Counted from the first letter of the stretch, positions 34,739-43,372 are shown. The stretch is 45,731 nt of DNA from Rhodothermales bacterium (GCA_017859335.1 JAFMNH010000006.1:1-45731), one strand, 5' to 3'. Numbers and translations: made by a program. The notes: a model not told the origin generated them from the letters alone.

Positions 34739-35704
34739 ATGGACAACCTGGAGGTTCTGGCGGCCAATCTGCTGTCCCCTGTCATACTGGCTTTTGTCCT
34801 TGGTGTCGTGGCCTCCCTCGTGCGCAGCGACTTGAAGCTGCCCGCGGCGCTCTATAACGGACTCTCCATTTATCTGCTGCTGGCCATCGGCCTCAAAGGT
34901 GGCGTGGAGTTGAGCAGGACACCGCTCTCTGTTTTTGCCGGGCCAGCCATGTTGACCCTTCTTCTGGGCCTGCTGACCCCGGTTTTCGCCTATAACATCC
35001 TCCGCAGGCTCGGCCGAATGGATCGGGTCAATTCGGCTGCCATCGCCGCTCACTACGGCTCTGTATCGGCCGTAACCTTCATTGTGGCCATTACGTTCGG
35101 AACCATGACCGGCAGGGAGCCCGAGGGCTTCATGCCAGCGCTCGTGGCCATACTTGAGGTACCTGCTATTGTGGTGGCCCTTATGATTGCCTTCATGCGG
35201 GATCGGCGGGCTGGCTCCTGGCAGGATGCGCTCCACGAAGTGCTCTCCGGACGCAGCGTGGTCTTGCTCGTTGGTGGATTGCTCATCGGAACGCTCGTGG
35301 GTCCGAAGGGCTTTGAACCGGTGGCGCCCTTCTTCAAGAGTGGATTCCAGGGCGCCCTGATGCTTTTCCTTCTGGAAATGGGTATCGTTGCCGCCTCTCG
35401 CCTGAGGGACCTGAGGGAAGTGGGCTTCTTCCTGATAGCTTTCGGTATTCTCGTGCCCATACTGCATGGCACTCTGACCATCTGGTTAGCCCAATTCACC
35501 GGACTGACGGTTGCCGGAGCGGCCGTGCTCGCAGCCATGGTTTCCAGCGCATCCTACATTGCAGCCCCGGCGGCCGTTCGCATTGCGCTCCCGGAAGCCA
35601 ACCCGACATTTTATCTCACGGGGGCCCTCGGAATCACGTTTCCCTTCAACGTAACACTCGGCATTCCGCTGTATTATTTCCTGGCCGAGTGGATACTCGG
35701 GTGA
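34739..35704 (+). CDS. sbtA: SbtA-like sodium-dependent bicarbonate transporter
   Basis: A 321-residue membrane protein. I chose ATG 34739 (MDNLEVLAANLLSPVILAF), which is how SbtA proteins usually begin; the track start at 34649 adds 30 charged residues. Landmarks are LPAALYNGLSIYLLLAIGLKGG, AAHYGSVSAVTF, EVPAIVVALMIA, FFKSGFQGALMLFLLEMGI and SSASYIAAPAAVRIALPEAN. About ten transmembrane segments are evident and length matches the family. SbtA imports bicarbonate together with sodium. The next gene encodes its PII-like partner SbtB, which strengthens the call. No photosynthesis or carboxysome gene is visible, so bicarbonate may serve carboxylases (anaplerosis) rather than Rubisco. That is inference. 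Confidence 0.9.
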   Translation: MDNLEVLAANLLSPVILAFVLGVVASLVRSDLKLPAALYNGLSIYLLLAIGLKGGVELSRTPLSVFAGPAMLTLLLGLLTPVFAYNILRRLGRMDRVNSAAIAAHYGSVSAVTFIVAITFGTMTGREPEGFMPALVAILEVPAIVVALMIAFMRDRRAGSWQDALHEVLSGRSVVLLVGGLLIGTLVGPKGFEPVAPFFKSGFQGALMLFLLEMGIVAASRLRDLREVGFFLIAFGILVPILHGTLTIWLAQFTGLTVAGAAVLAAMVSSASYIAAPAAVRIALPEANPTFYLTGALGITFPFNVTLGIPLYYFLAEWILG

Positions 35705-35746
35705 AAAGACGGCTCCAGGCTGCTCACTCTTTGAATCTGAAAACGC

Positions 35747-36058
35747 ATGTCAAGGCACTCTGTCGTACCGCTGAAGCTCGTCACGATCGTGACGGAGCGC
35801 ATTCTGGAAGACCGGTTGTTGCGCACCCTGCTGGACCTGGGTGCCAAGGGGTACACGCTGACTCAGGCGACGGGCAAAGGTTCTCGTGGTGTCCGGGCCT
35901 CGGAATGGGAGGGCCCCGATACGAAGATCGAGGCACTCGTCAGCCATGACGTAGCGGAAAAGATCGTAGATCATGTCGCAGATGCTTTTTTCGAGCATTA
36001 TGCCGTCATCGTTTACGTTCAGGATGCGGCGGTCGTGCGCGGCGAAAAGTATATCTGA
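35747..36058 (+). CDS. sbtB: SbtB-like PII-family regulator
   Basis: A 103-residue PII-like protein (LKLVTIVTERILEDRLLRTLLDLGAKGYTLTQATGKGSRGVRASEW, in part). The order beta-alpha-beta, T-loop (GKGSRGVRASEWEGPDT), KIEALVSHDVAEKIVDHV and VIVYVQDAAVVRGEKYI follows SbtB. In cyanobacteria SbtB binds cAMP and adenine nucleotides, and controls SbtA. The YxxTxxxGxGxR pattern is kept. The C-terminus lacks the Cys-containing R-loop extension found in some cyanobacterial SbtB proteins. It begins 42 bases after sbtA. The following symporter gene overlaps its end, so a shared regulatory role is possible. Confidence 0.88.
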   Translation: MSRHSVVPLKLVTIVTERILEDRLLRTLLDLGAKGYTLTQATGKGSRGVRASEWEGPDTKIEALVSHDVAEKIVDHVADAFFEHYAVIVYVQDAAVVRGEKYI

Positions 36059-37499
36059 GACGTCGTTGCTGACGCTCTTCATTCTCGCCTACCTCCTGCT
36101 TACCCTGACCATCGGGTTCTGGGCGGGACGGTTCATCCATTCCTCTGCGGATTTCACCCTGGCGGGCCGGCAGCTGCCTGCCTTTGTGGTCGGTGTAACC
36201 CTGTTTGCCACCTGGTTCGGTCCGGAATTGATCATGGGTGTTCCGGCCGAATTCGTGCAGTACGGGGTGAAAAGCCTGATCATTGACTTGGGGGGCAACT
36301 CCATCAGTCTGCTGATTGTGGGTTTCTTCTTTGCCAGACGTATGTATCGTTTGCGCATCGTGACCACGAACGACTTCTTTCGACTCCGATTTGGAGCCCG
36401 GCTGGAAAGCGTCACGGCCCTCCTCAATGTCCTGGGATACTTTCCGTGGATCGCCGCCCAGTTCCTGGCGTTGGGCATCCTGTTTGAAACGTTGCTCGGA
36501 ATCCCGTTGGTCTGGGGAATTCCACTCGGTGCGCTGGTCGTTGTTATATACACGTATGCAGGCGGCATGTGGGCCGTCTCCATCACGGATCTTCTGCAGT
36601 CCGTGATGATCGTTGCCGGTCTTCTGTACCTGCTCTTTACGTTGCTCGGCATTGAACCGGGATCTGTAGCAGACCTATGGCCTGAGCAGGATGGGTTTTG
36701 GCAGATCCGACCCGAGACCGGATGGGCCAACTGGATGAACCACCTGTCGCTGTGGATGGTATTCGGCGTCGGGTCTGTCCCGGTCCAGGAGGTATATCAG
36801 CGCGTTCTTGCAGCGCGTGATGAACGGGCGGCAGCCGCCGGAGCACATATCGGGGCGCTGTTGTTGCTCGTTATCGGTGCGCTTCCAATGGTTACCGCCC
36901 TGGTCATTGTCGCTCTTCATCCAGAGCTCCTCTCTGGCGGAGACGGGCAGCGCCTGATCCCGGAGATGGTACGCCGGTACATGGGCACGCCCGCTCAGGT
37001 CCTGTTTTTCGGGGCCCTGATATCGGCTATCCTCAGCACGTCCAGTGGCGCGATGCTTGCACCAGCCACGGTCATCGGGGAAAACTTGATCAAACCCCAT
37101 TTCCCCAGGCTCTCCGACGCCCAACTTCTTCGTGTCACGCGGCTGGGGGTCGTTGCCGTGGCCATCGTGGCGGTCATCATGGCCTGGATGAACGAATCCA
37201 TTCATGGCCTGGTTGTCGATTCGGCCACCCTCACCCTCGTCTGTGTGGTCAGCCCGTTTGTCCTCGGAACGTTCTGGTCTCGTGCTTCAAGGCGTGGAGC
37301 GTGGGCATCCATCCTTGTCGGCCTGCTTACCTGGTTGGTCTGCAGGGCAGCCCAGACAACGATCGAACCATGGCTGATCGGAATGCTGGCTGGTTGGTTG
37401 GGCATGGTCGTAGGCAGCTTCGCATGGCCGGACAACAGTGGGCGTATGTTTGCGTTGGAGCAGCAGGCGCGCAGCCAGCCGACGGGTCTGGCATCTTGA
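36024..37499 (+). CDS. sodium:solute symporter (SSS family)
   Basis: A symporter of about 491 residues. The track start (35973) overlaps sbtB by 86 bases; ATG 36024 overlaps by 35; TTG 36066 would begin just before the first membrane segment (LLTLFILAYLLLTLTIGFWAGRF) with no overlap. The family pattern is clear: DFTLAGRQLPAFVVG, FGPELIMGVPAEFVQYG, VLGYFPWIAAQFLALGILFE, the YAGGMWAVSITDLLQSVMIV signature and the ALISAILSTSSGAMLAPATVIGEN signature, with 12-13 membrane segments. SSS proteins import sugars, amino acids, carboxylates or vitamins with sodium; the substrate is not readable. It lies immediately after sbtA-sbtB. Sodium coupling is the shared theme. Confidence 0.88.
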   Translation: MRRSCAAKSISETSLLTLFILAYLLLTLTIGFWAGRFIHSSADFTLAGRQLPAFVVGVTLFATWFGPELIMGVPAEFVQYGVKSLIIDLGGNSISLLIVGFFFARRMYRLRIVTTNDFFRLRFGARLESVTALLNVLGYFPWIAAQFLALGILFETLLGIPLVWGIPLGALVVVIYTYAGGMWAVSITDLLQSVMIVAGLLYLLFTLLGIEPGSVADLWPEQDGFWQIRPETGWANWMNHLSLWMVFGVGSVPVQEVYQRVLAARDERAAAAGAHIGALLLLVIGALPMVTALVIVALHPELLSGGDGQRLIPEMVRRYMGTPAQVLFFGALISAILSTSSGAMLAPATVIGENLIKPHFPRLSDAQLLRVTRLGVVAVAIVAVIMAWMNESIHGLVVDSATLTLVCVVSPFVLGTFWSRASRRGAWASILVGLLTWLVCRAAQTTIEPWLIGMLAGWLGMVVGSFAWPDNSGRMFALEQQARSQPTGLAS

Positions 37500-37780
37500 C
37501 GTATCCGGGGCATTCACTCAAGGACCACACGGCCATCCTCTATCCTGACCGCGGCAGCTTGGCCGATGCACTGCGCCGGGTGGTTGATGCCGGCATCCGG
37601 CTTGATGGCGCCGCTGATCACGGTGTCAGCGAAGCGCTGTATCTCAGGGATCCTGACGGGAATGGTGTTGAACTGTATCGGGACCGTCCTGAAAGCGAGT
37701 GGCCTCGCGACGCGCAGGGAGAGCTGCGCATGTACACGCGTGCCCTGGACCTGGAGGCACTCCTGAAAGAAGTATTCTGA
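37496..37780 (+). pseudogene. truncated VOC-family dioxygenase (CatE-like C-terminal half)
   Basis: From TTG 37496, overlapping the symporter stop as TTGA, 94 residues can be read. They carry HTAILYPDRGSLADALRRVVDAG, DHGVSEALYLRDPDGNGVELYRDRPESEWP and a YTRALDLEALL tail. That is the C-terminal half of CatE/catechol-2,3-dioxygenase-like VOC proteins, which are normally about 160 residues or more. The N-terminal half, with its own metal ligand, is missing: the homology begins straight at the end of the symporter gene. The likely reason is a deletion that fused the symporter end to the remnant. The frame is intact, so a short product could still be made. It is followed by a full-length dioxygenase gene. 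Confidence 0.75.
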
Positions 37781-37852
37781 GGGCCTTGGATCCGTATCGT
37801 TTCCGGCTGTCGTGCAACGCATATTCATCCGTTTCACTCCGCGGAGGATGCC

Positions 37853-38812
37853 ATGCAACCGATACAGGGACTGCACCACATTACTGCCATCGCCTCTGAT
37901 GCCCAGGCCAACATCGACTTTTATGTTCGGGTGCTCGGTCAGCGTCTGATCAAGACGACAGTCAATTTTGACGATCCGGGTACCTATCACGTGTATTACG
38001 GGGATCGAAGGGGGACACCCGGCACGATAATGACGTTTTTCCCCTGGCCCGCGATGCATCGGGGACGACGAGGAGCGGGAGAGACGTCCGCCATGGCCTA
38101 CGCGCTGCCCCAAGGCTCTCTGGGCTGGTGGATGGACCGGCTCACGGCCCAGGGTGTCGCATGGGATGGACCCGAAAAGCGGTACGGGGAATCGGTCATA
38201 CGGTTTGAAGATCCTGACGGATTGGTCATCGAACTCGTTGCCACAGACAGTCCATCGACCATAGAGCCGTGGGAGGACGGGCCCATTCCGTCGATGCATG
38301 CGCTACGGGGATTCCACAGCGTAACGTTGTTGTTGCGGGATGTGGAGCCAACGGCACAGGTATTGACACATCATATGGGATACACCTTGGTTGCCCGGGA
38401 GGGCGCTCGGTATCGATATCGGGGAGCGTCCAACGACCGTGGGCTCTACGTGGATCTCCTGCATGCGCCCGATGCGGGGAGAGGCGCCTTTGGGGCAGGC
38501 TCCATCCACCATATTGCCTTCCGGACGGTCGATGATGAGGAGCAGTCGAGCTATCTGTCGGCCTTGCGGTCGGCAGGCCTTCAGGTCACACCGGTGCAGG
38601 ACCGACAGTATTTTCGCTCGATATATTTCCGGGAGCCGGGTGGCGTCCTGTTTGAAGTGGCGACCGATGAGCCGGGATTCACCTCGGACGAATCGGTCGA
38701 AGCCCTTGGTTCGTCATTGAAGCTGCCGGCCCGGTATGAAGCGCAGCGATCGCAGATTGAGGCCCGTCTGCCCCCCATCGAAAGGCAGGTGTTCACCACA
38801 GAAGAAGAATGA
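37853..38812 (+). CDS. ring-cleaving dioxygenase, MhqO/LinE-like VOC protein
   Basis: A 319-residue protein with two VOC units. GGAGG stands six bases before ATG 37853. It opens MQPIQGLHHITAIASDAQANIDFY, the usual start of the MhqO group. Metal ligands are likely His in GLHHIT and in SIHHIAFR, and Glu in the VLFEVATDEPGF strand. RGFHSVTLLLRD starts the second unit. In Firmicutes MhqO cleaves hydroquinone/catechol rings during quinone and aldehyde stress. The next gene, whose start overlaps the stop of this one as ATGA, encodes an MhqD-type hydrolase, the same pairing seen in Bacillus mhqNOD. The real substrate is not known. No MhqR-type repressor is visible in the window. Confidence 0.87.
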   Translation: MQPIQGLHHITAIASDAQANIDFYVRVLGQRLIKTTVNFDDPGTYHVYYGDRRGTPGTIMTFFPWPAMHRGRRGAGETSAMAYALPQGSLGWWMDRLTAQGVAWDGPEKRYGESVIRFEDPDGLVIELVATDSPSTIEPWEDGPIPSMHALRGFHSVTLLLRDVEPTAQVLTHHMGYTLVAREGARYRYRGASNDRGLYVDLLHAPDAGRGAFGAGSIHHIAFRTVDDEEQSSYLSALRSAGLQVTPVQDRQYFRSIYFREPGGVLFEVATDEPGFTSDESVEALGSSLKLPARYEAQRSQIEARLPPIERQVFTTEEE

Positions 38813-39465
38813 GCATCATGCATCACGAACCGGACCCTCATCAAGGTCAAAACGTGGTCCGTTACGGGCCCACGTTGCAGGAAGCCACCTCGGCCATGAT
38901 CCTCCTTCATGGTCGGGGTGCAACGGCCTCCAGCATACTGGATCTCGGCAGGGCCTTGCCTCGTGAGGGGATGGTCTATCTGGCTCCTCAAGCCCTGGGC
39001 AACACCTGGTACCCGCACTCCTTCCTTGCGCCGCGCCCTCAGAATGAACCCGGTATTTCGTCGGGGCTCAAGGCCATTGCGGCATTGGTCGAGCGCCTTC
39101 ATGATGCGAATATCCCATCAGAGCGGATCGTGCTTGGCGGCTTTTCCCAGGGAGCATGTCTGGTCTCTGACTTCGTGGCCCGGCATCCTGCGCGGTACGG
39201 AGCGGCGCTCATCTTCAGTGGCGGACTCATTGGTCCTCTTGATACGCCTCTGGCCTATGCCGGAGATCTGCGGAAGACACCCATCTTCCTGGGCTGCTCA
39301 GATACGGACTTCCATATTCCGCTCCGGCGTGTCCGGGAAACAGCCGCCATTTTTGAGGGGATGGGTGCAGATGTGCTGACAACGATATATCCCGGCATGG
39401 GACACACGATCGTTCAAGAGGAGATGGATACGGCCAAGGAACTCCTTGATGATCATTTAATGTGA
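38809..39465 (+). CDS. phospholipase/carboxylesterase, MhqD-like alpha/beta hydrolase
   Basis: A 218-residue alpha/beta hydrolase. The start overlaps the dioxygenase stop as ATGA, so they are translated together. The oxyanion-hole loop is LLHGRGATASSIL, the nucleophile elbow is GGFSQGACL (Ser), the Asp lies in LGCSDTDFHIPL and the His in YPGMGHTIVQEE. Length and order match the PF02230-type phospholipase/carboxylesterase group. MhqD proteins accompany MhqO in thiol-specific stress responses; the true ester substrate is unknown. No signal peptide, so it acts in the cytosol. All three catalytic residues are present. Confidence 0.9.
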   Translation: MSIMHHEPDPHQGQNVVRYGPTLQEATSAMILLHGRGATASSILDLGRALPREGMVYLAPQALGNTWYPHSFLAPRPQNEPGISSGLKAIAALVERLHDANIPSERIVLGGFSQGACLVSDFVARHPARYGAALIFSGGLIGPLDTPLAYAGDLRKTPIFLGCSDTDFHIPLRRVRETAAIFEGMGADVLTTIYPGMGHTIVQEEMDTAKELLDDHLM

Positions 39466-39530
39466 ACACACGGTTGATCTTGCCTGTGCCGATCCCTAGT
39501 TACTGGGGATCCAGCACCCCATTTACCGCC

Positions 39531-40484
39531 ATGCGCATCATCTTACTGACCCTTTTGCTGCTGACCGGATGCCGGTCGGATACCCCATTGCAATTCGCTT
39601 TGATTGGCGATGGACCCTACAGCCCCATCGGGGAGGAAGTGGCAGCCCGCATGATTGAGGACATCAACGCCCGGGATCATATGGCCTGGGTCATCCACCT
39701 CGGTGATACCAAGGGAGGCAGCCAGTCCTGTTCGGACGCCCTGCTTCAGAGCCGCTTCGACCTGTTCCAGCAGTTTTCCATTCCGTTCCTGCTGACCCCC
39801 GGCGATAATGACTGGTTTGACTGTGTGCGTGAGGCTGCGGGCTCGTATGATGATTATGAGCGCCTGGCCTTCACCCGGAAGCTGTTCTACCCGGATCCTG
39901 CCGTGAGCACGGGTGGCCAAGCCATGCCGGTACGTTCCCAGGCGCTCGAGTCCACCTACACCGAGTTTGTCGAAAACCGGATGTGGGAGCAGGGAGGCGC
40001 CGTTTTTGCGACTGTTCACCTGGTGGCCATTACGCGTGCGCCAACCGATTCCACCGTCGCGCAGCGTCGACTCGATGCAGCCAGTGACTGGGTACGGACT
40101 GCCTTCAAGACGGCGCGCGAGTCCGGTGCGGCAGGCGTCTTCCTTGCAACACAGGTCGATCTCTGGCCTGTTTCGTCGCCGCAGGAATTCTACGGAGAGG
40201 CATGTCGCCTGTGTGGTCAGCCTGCTCCGGGACTGGCTCCGTTCTATGACGTCCTGGCCGAAGAGTCAGCCGCATTCGAGGGGCAGGTGGTCATAGCCGT
40301 TGGGGATACCCATGTATTCAGGGTCGATAAACCGCTGCGGGGCACCAACGGGGCCGTACTGCAGAACGTGACCCGTGTAGAGGGCTTCGGAGAACCCAAC
40401 CTGCATTGGGTCCGGGTGGAAGTGGATCCGGCCGAGCGCCAGGTCTTCACCTTCTACCAGGAGTTCGTACCCGCCGGCTCGTGA
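39531..40484 (+). CDS. metallophosphoesterase-like lipoprotein
   Basis: I start this at ATG 39531 (MRIILLTLLLLTGCRSD), which makes a lipoprotein signal with the lipidated Cys in LLTGC; the track start at 39462 overlaps the previous stop with non-signal sequence. The 317-residue protein shows calcineurin-type motifs: FALIGDGPYS, VIHLGDTKGG, LLTPGDNDWFD and VVIAVGDTHVF. The first motif lacks the His of the usual D-x-H, so one metal site may differ. Length and order suit a surface or periplasmic phosphoesterase. It is preceded by the hydrolase gene (stop 39465) and followed by a weak terminator. The substrate is unknown. Confidence 0.78.
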   Translation: MRIILLTLLLLTGCRSDTPLQFALIGDGPYSPIGEEVAARMIEDINARDHMAWVIHLGDTKGGSQSCSDALLQSRFDLFQQFSIPFLLTPGDNDWFDCVREAAGSYDDYERLAFTRKLFYPDPAVSTGGQAMPVRSQALESTYTEFVENRMWEQGGAVFATVHLVAITRAPTDSTVAQRRLDAASDWVRTAFKTARESGAAGVFLATQVDLWPVSSPQEFYGEACRLCGQPAPGLAPFYDVLAEESAAFEGQVVIAVGDTHVFRVDKPLRGTNGAVLQNVTRVEGFGEPNLHWVRVEVDPAERQVFTFYQEFVPAGS

Positions 40485-40504
40485 GCCGATTCATGGTTCT
40501 TTTT
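40475..40504 (+). terminator. weak intrinsic terminator overlapping the phosphoesterase stop
   Basis: CGGCTC GT GAGCCG forms a short stem that includes the TGA stop, followed ten bases later by TTTTTT. The distance to the T-run makes this doubtful. Confidence 0.3.
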
Positions 40505-40602
40505 TGCCCCGATCCGTACCTGCTTTCCCCGAGGGTGGAATGATGCGGCTGGGCACAGCGTCCAATCAAGGCTGCAATCTGGTAATTACCCCCATTCCCC
40601 TT

Positions 40603-41307
40603 ATGCGTTTTGAGTCCTTGGGTATCTGCGCCGCGTGCGCGGCATTCCTTGTTTTGAGTGCCGGCTGTGCCTCCTCAATTGAATCGATGGAAGAAGAGGG
40701 GCGAACGGTTGCGGTCACCGATATGTCCGCTGCGGAAGCGCTCTACTGGCAGCGACAAGAAGCAGCACGCAGCAGGTATACCCAGGCTGAAGTGGACTTC
40801 ATGACCGGCATGATCGGACATCATGCGCAAGCGCTCATCATGTCGGGCATGGCACCCGAAAACGCAGGTTCCAACGCCATCCAGATTCTGGCTGCTCGTA
40901 TCATCAATGCCCAGAATGATGAGATTGCCACGATGCAGCGCTGGTTGCGTACCCGCGGTGAGCCGGTGCCCGAGGTTCATATCGACGGCCTCAACTTGAT
41001 GGTTCACATCCCCGGCCAGGACCATGATATGGCGGGTGGGCATGATCATGCCATGATGCCCGGAATGCTTACGCGAGCGCAGCTCGAGGAACTGGCCGCC
41101 GCCCGCGGCGCCGCGTTTGATCGCCTGTTCCTTACCTATATGATCCAGCACCACGAGGGCGCTACCTCCATGGTCGACGATATGTTTGCCACCGATGGCG
41201 CAGGCAACGACGAAGACGCTTTCCGTCTGGCCACGGACATCAATGTGGATCAGGAAACGGAAATTGCGCGCATGCGGCGTATGCTTGAAGCGATGACTGA
41301 AAAGTGA
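40603..41307 (+). CDS. DUF305 family lipoprotein
   Basis: I start this at ATG 40603 (MRFESLGICAACAAFLVLSAGCASS), a lipoprotein signal; the track start at 40504 lies 33 codons earlier. The 234-residue product has the DUF305 ferritin-like four-helix pattern with two His-His motifs, FMTGMIGHHAQALIMS and YMIQHHEGATSMV. A His/Met-rich linker lies between them (GQDHDMAGGHDHAMMPGM). Such His/Met clusters suggest metal, possibly copper, binding; no activity is proven for the family. The LVIVD-repeat lipoprotein gene follows after 67 bases and is probably co-transcribed, so the two may form an envelope complex. Confidence 0.87.
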   Translation: MRFESLGICAACAAFLVLSAGCASSIESMEEEGRTVAVTDMSAAEALYWQRQEAARSRYTQAEVDFMTGMIGHHAQALIMSGMAPENAGSNAIQILAARIINAQNDEIATMQRWLRTRGEPVPEVHIDGLNLMVHIPGQDHDMAGGHDHAMMPGMLTRAQLEELAAARGAAFDRLFLTYMIQHHEGATSMVDDMFATDGAGNDEDAFRLATDINVDQETEIARMRRMLEAMTEK

Positions 41308-41374
41308 TGCCTGCCGTAACCCCGCCAATGGCACGCGGCATGAGCACCCATCTCTCACCCAAACCGAGAACCCC

Positions 41375-43372
41375 ATGAACCCTTCTACCTGTACCACCCC
41401 CGGATCCTGCCTGGTCGGGAACGCCCTCTGGGGTGTGTTTTTTGCGGCAGTCCTGTTGGCCGGTTGCTCCTCCGGCTCCATGATGGATGCTGGCGAAGCG
41501 ACGGCTTCCAGCATGCCCATGCTGTCCACAGAGGCGCCATCGCCTGATCCCCGGGTCGGTCTCGGAGCGGGTCTCTTCGATGCGGAGGAGGCCCTTTGGA
41601 ACCTCAACAAGCTTTCCACGACCCCGCCGACCGAGGACTTCATTGGTGTCACCAACTCGGATCTGGCCTTCAAGGACAATTACGTCTTTCAGGGTAATTA
41701 CAATGGGGTCATGATCTGGGATGTCGCCAATCCAAGCGCTCCCGAATTGGTCGTGGATTACCTCTGCCCAGCGTCGCAGAGCGACGTATCCGTCTACGGC
41801 AATCTGATGTTTGTTTCGGGCGAAGGCACCAGTGGTCGTCTGGATTGTGGTACGGAGGGTGTGGATGAGCGCGTGAGCGAGGATCGCCTGCGCGGTATCC
41901 GCATTTTTGACATTTCTGATGTGCGCAATCCCGAGTACATCCACAACGTGCAGACCTGCCGAGGATCGCACACCCACTCCGTCCTGAAGGATCCTGACGT
42001 GGACGACAAGGTTTGGATTTACGTATCCGGTTCTGCAGGCGTACGCCCGGAAGAAGAGCTTCCTGGCTGCTCCGCGGCCACACCGGATGAAGACCCCAAC
42101 TCGGCCCTCTTCCGCATTGAAGTGATCGAGGTACCCCTCGACGCTCCGGAAAAAGCCGCCATCGTCAGTTCGCCCCGCATTTTCGAAGACCTGGTTGCCC
42201 CGCCGCAGCATGGCATGTCTCCCGCCGATCTGCGCATCATTGCCGAGGCCAAGGCCAATGGAGCGTTTACAGCCGATATTTTTGGTCAGGAGCGCATTCT
42301 TTCGGGACGCATGCTGGACATGTTTGCAACGCCGTTCATGGAAGCCCGGGGTGGAGGAGACATGACGGCAGCCGATAGTGCGGCCTTCCGCGAGGCACTA
42401 CCCGGGATCATCGAGGCCCGTTTCGGCAACATGAATCGCAACCGCAGCGACGGACCGGCGCCGGGTCCCACCCAGTGCCATGACATCACCCTGTATCCGG
42501 AAGTCGGTTTGGCTGGTGGTGCGTGCGGTGGCTATGGCCTGCTTCTGGATATTTCGGACCCGGCCAATCCGTGGCGAATGGATGCAGCTGCCGACTCCAA
42601 CTTCTCCTATTGGCACTCGGCCACGTTCAGTAACGACGGATCGAAAGTGCTCTTCACGGACGAATGGGGTGGCGGCGGCCAGCCCAAATGCCGTGAGGAC
42701 GACCCCTACGAATGGGGTGCGAATGCGCACTTCACGATTGAGGACGGCAAGCTCGTATTCCACAGCTACTACAAGCTTCCGGCCCCACAGACCAATGTGG
42801 AAAACTGTGTAGCGCACAACGGCTCCATGATCCCGATCCCCGGACGCGAAGTCTTTGTTCAGGCGTGGTACCAGGGTGGTATTTCCGTCTATGACTGGAC
42901 GGACATCAACAATCCGACGGAGATTGCTTTCCATGATCGCGGACCGGTCGATGCCGAGACGCAGGGCAATGGCGGCAGCTGGTCGGTCTACTGGTACAAC
43001 GGCCTCATCGTGAGCTCGGAGATCTCCCGTGGACTGGACATTTTCGAGCTGACCCCGAGCGGATTCGTGAGTGAAAACGAGATTGCAGCGGCCAATACGG
43101 TTCAGCTCGACTACCTCAATGCGCAGGGTCAGCCGATGTACCACTGGCCAATGACCTTCGTGCTCGCCCGTGCTTATGTAGACCAGCTTGAGCGCGCGCA
43201 GGGGCTTTCCATGCCCCGGATCAATGCGGTCCGTGCGGCGCTTTCCAAGGCGGAAGGACAGTCCGGCTCGGCACGTCGGGCAACACTGACCAACTTGGCA
43301 GCCGATCTGGATGGCTCAGCGGATCACAAGGTGGCCATGCTGGTCGATACGATCCGCGGCTTGGCCTCCTGA
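41375..43372 (+). CDS. LVIVD-repeat beta-propeller lipoprotein
   Basis: A 665-residue lipoprotein (signal with AVLLAGCSSG). It carries repeats of the LVIVD/choice-of-blade type, visible as GVMIWDVANPSAPELV, GIRIFDISDVRNPEYI, GLLLDISDPANPWRM and ISVYDWTDINNPTEI, which build a beta-propeller. Conserved HTHSVL, YWHSATFSNDG and CVAHNGSMIPIPG lie between blades. The C-terminal 70 residues are helical (LERAQGLSMPRINAVRAAL). It is exported and lipid-anchored. It lies in the same operon as a DUF305 lipoprotein. I know of no enzymatic activity for the family. A strong terminator follows. Confidence 0.85.
   Translation: MNPSTCTTPGSCLVGNALWGVFFAAVLLAGCSSGSMMDAGEATASSMPMLSTEAPSPDPRVGLGAGLFDAEEALWNLNKLSTTPPTEDFIGVTNSDLAFKDNYVFQGNYNGVMIWDVANPSAPELVVDYLCPASQSDVSVYGNLMFVSGEGTSGRLDCGTEGVDERVSEDRLRGIRIFDISDVRNPEYIHNVQTCRGSHTHSVLKDPDVDDKVWIYVSGSAGVRPEEELPGCSAATPDEDPNSALFRIEVIEVPLDAPEKAAIVSSPRIFEDLVAPPQHGMSPADLRIIAEAKANGAFTADIFGQERILSGRMLDMFATPFMEARGGGDMTAADSAAFREALPGIIEARFGNMNRNRSDGPAPGPTQCHDITLYPEVGLAGGACGGYGLLLDISDPANPWRMDAAADSNFSYWHSATFSNDGSKVLFTDEWGGGGQPKCREDDPYEWGANAHFTIEDGKLVFHSYYKLPAPQTNVENCVAHNGSMIPIPGREVFVQAWYQGGISVYDWTDINNPTEIAFHDRGPVDAETQGNGGSWSVYWYNGLIVSSEISRGLDIFELTPSGFVSENEIAAANTVQLDYLNAQGQPMYHWPMTFVLARAYVDQLERAQGLSMPRINAVRAALSKAEGQSGSARRATLTNLAADLDGSADHKVAMLVDTIRGLAS

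Noticed and set aside
34115-35467. 450-aa minus-strand ORF opposite chrA/sbtA
   Set aside because: Composition is Gly/His/Glu/Gln-rich as expected from antisense of membrane proteins; no domain.
40675-42211. minus-strand ORFs of 334 and 323 aa opposite the DUF305/LVIVD genes
   Set aside because: The plus-strand genes have lipoprotein signals and known family motifs; the minus ORFs have none.
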